Assembly: GCA_002429595.1 (NCBI GenBank)
Contig: DJAM01000010.1
Coordinates: forward strand, 1 to 6,084
DNA length: 6,084 nucleotides
Source of the DNA: Coxiellaceae bacterium UBA6002
Lineage (GTDB): Bacteria; Pseudomonadota; Gammaproteobacteria; UBA6002
Direction of reading: 5' to 3'
Made by a program: the position numbers and the translations under genes. The notes beneath the pieces are model-generated. The model searched no databases, was not told the DNA's origin, and worked only from the letters and a program-made list of their open reading frames with translations. This document shows positions 5,518-6,084 of the stretch, piece by piece. How positions within the stretch are numbered: the first letter of the stretch is position 1; each line of letters begins with the position of its first letter.

Positions 5518-5550
5518 GCGCGCCGGAAAAGCTATATTACCGACCAATGA
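5518..5550 (+). other. Possible C-terminal tail of a lost upstream gene, at the compositional junction
   Basis: In one plus-strand frame the bases before the ABC gene read RRKSYITDQ followed by TGA (5548-5550), and this TGA overlaps the ATPase start in ATGA. Such 4-bp overlaps are common inside oligopeptide transporter operons, where a second ATPase gene often precedes the OppF-type gene. The frame is closed further upstream (TGA at 5482-5484) and runs into the palindromic repeat, so the remainder would have been cut off at the junction. The tail is too short to identify. Confidence 0.25.
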
Positions 5551-6084
5551 TCCATCCCTCCCCGATCGTCGCCCTCGACCAGGTCTCCAAGCGCTTCGTC
5601 AAGCCGCTCGACGCGGCCGAGAAGGTCGCCAACCTGTTCGGCGCCGGGCTCGCCGAGAAGGTGGTGCGCGCCGTCGACACGGTGAGCCTGACCATCGCCG
5701 AGGGCGAGGTGGTCGGGCTCGTCGGCGAATCCGGCTGCGGCAAGTCGACCTTCGCCAAGGTGCTGATGGGCCTGGAGACGGCGACGGAGGGCGCCGTCCT
5801 GCTCGGCAATATCGATGTCGCCTATCGGCCGGTGCAGAAACGCCGGCGCGAGACCATCGCCAAGCTGCAGATGGTCTTCCAGAACCCCTTCGACACCCTC
5901 AATCCCAGCCGCACCGTCGGCGCGCAGATCGCCCGCGTCATCCGCAAATTCGGCGTCGAGAAGGACGAAAAGCGGATCGAGGAGCGGGTGAACGAGCTGT
6001 TGCACACGGTGAAGCTGTCGGCCGACTTCGCCCACCGCCGGCCGCGCCAGCTCTCCGGCGGCCAGAAGCAGCGCGTCGCCATCG
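5547..6084 (+). CDS. Oligopeptide/dipeptide ABC transporter ATPase (OppF/DppF type), 3' end outside the window
   Basis: The ATP-hydrolysing subunit of a peptide or nickel-type importer; it would pair with a second ATPase and two permeases in the inner membrane. The 179 codons present show residues 1-44 with the long pre-Walker insertion usual in DppF (VSKRF then VRAVDTVSL), Walker A GESGCGKST (60-68), Q-loop LQMVFQNPFDTLNP (107-120), and the signature LSGGQKQRVAI (169-179). Walker B, the H-loop and the C-terminal oligopeptide-transporter domain lie beyond the edge. No Shine-Dalgarno is near the ATG, which overlaps a TGA in ATGA, suggesting coupling to a lost upstream gene. GC content (65% at 5581-5640) and codons ending in C/G differ sharply from all genes to the left, and the sequence style resembles Rhizobiales. 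The substrate cannot be told. Confidence 0.92.
   Translation, partial: MIHPSPIVALDQVSKRFVKPLDAAEKVANLFGAGLAEKVVRAVDTVSLTIAEGEVVGLVGESGCGKSTFAKVLMGLETATEGAVLLGNIDVAYRPVQKRRRETIAKLQMVFQNPFDTLNPSRTVGAQIARVIRKFGVEKDEKRIEERVNELLHTVKLSADFAHRRPRQLSGGQKQRVAI

Noticed and set aside
5463..5546. Fluoride riboswitch upstream of crcB
   Set aside because: No crcB-motif pseudoknot sequence is recognisable; the region is occupied by the palindromic repeat and the compositional junction.
5532..6082. Long minus-strand open frames in the GC-rich end
   Set aside because: They lie opposite the clear ABC ATPase coding frame, contain no recognisable domain, and have the Arg/Asp/Leu/Gly-rich look of shadows in GC-rich DNA.

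Overview
The first 5.46 kb (hand-counted at about 42% GC at 1621-1680) looks like the chromosome of a gammaproteobacterium. The main evidence is a divergent block, dapA-bamC-purC on the minus strand facing gcvR-bcp on the plus strand, which is the arrangement known from Escherichia coli. A second conserved cluster, yciB-yciI-bolA, lies beside it. The moderate GC and E. coli-like proteins would suit a Legionella/Coxiella-type lineage, but that is a guess; no rRNA or tRNA is present to fix the taxonomy.

Layout: 1-80 is a short array of imperfect ~20-bp direct repeats, cut by the window edge and ending at a probable promoter. 113-1236 (+) holds yciB, yciI and bolA, tightly packed. 1250-3489 (-) holds purC, bamC and dapA, transcribed from the dapA end. 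3490-3638 is a divergent promoter region with a perfect 20-bp palindrome. 3639-4627 (+) holds gcvR and bcp, overlapping by 4 bp. 4628-4788 is a convergent, gene-free gap with an imperfect inverted repeat. 4789-5462 (-) holds crcB (fluC) and a DUF190 gene, also overlapping by 4 bp.

At about 5510-5546 the composition changes abruptly. From 5547 to the window end there is GC-rich DNA (65% at 5581-5640) encoding the N-terminal part of an OppF/DppF-type ABC transporter ATPase on the plus strand, of alphaproteobacterial style. The change falls at a GC-rich hairpin (5485-5508) flanked by an 8-bp direct repeat, which suggests either a chimeric contig joined at a dispersed repeat or a recent insertion.

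Most genes are housekeeping: lysine and peptidoglycan precursor synthesis (dapA), purine synthesis (purC), outer-membrane assembly (bamC), envelope and septation (yciB), iron-sulfur or stress function (bolA), glycine cleavage control (gcvR), peroxide defence (bcp) and fluoride export (crcB). I see no clear new multi-gene system. The points worth a second look are the edge repeat array, the compositional break, a single-domain BamC, a GcvR with a degenerate first ACT motif, a Bcp lacking the usual resolving cysteine, and the palindrome between dapA and gcvR.
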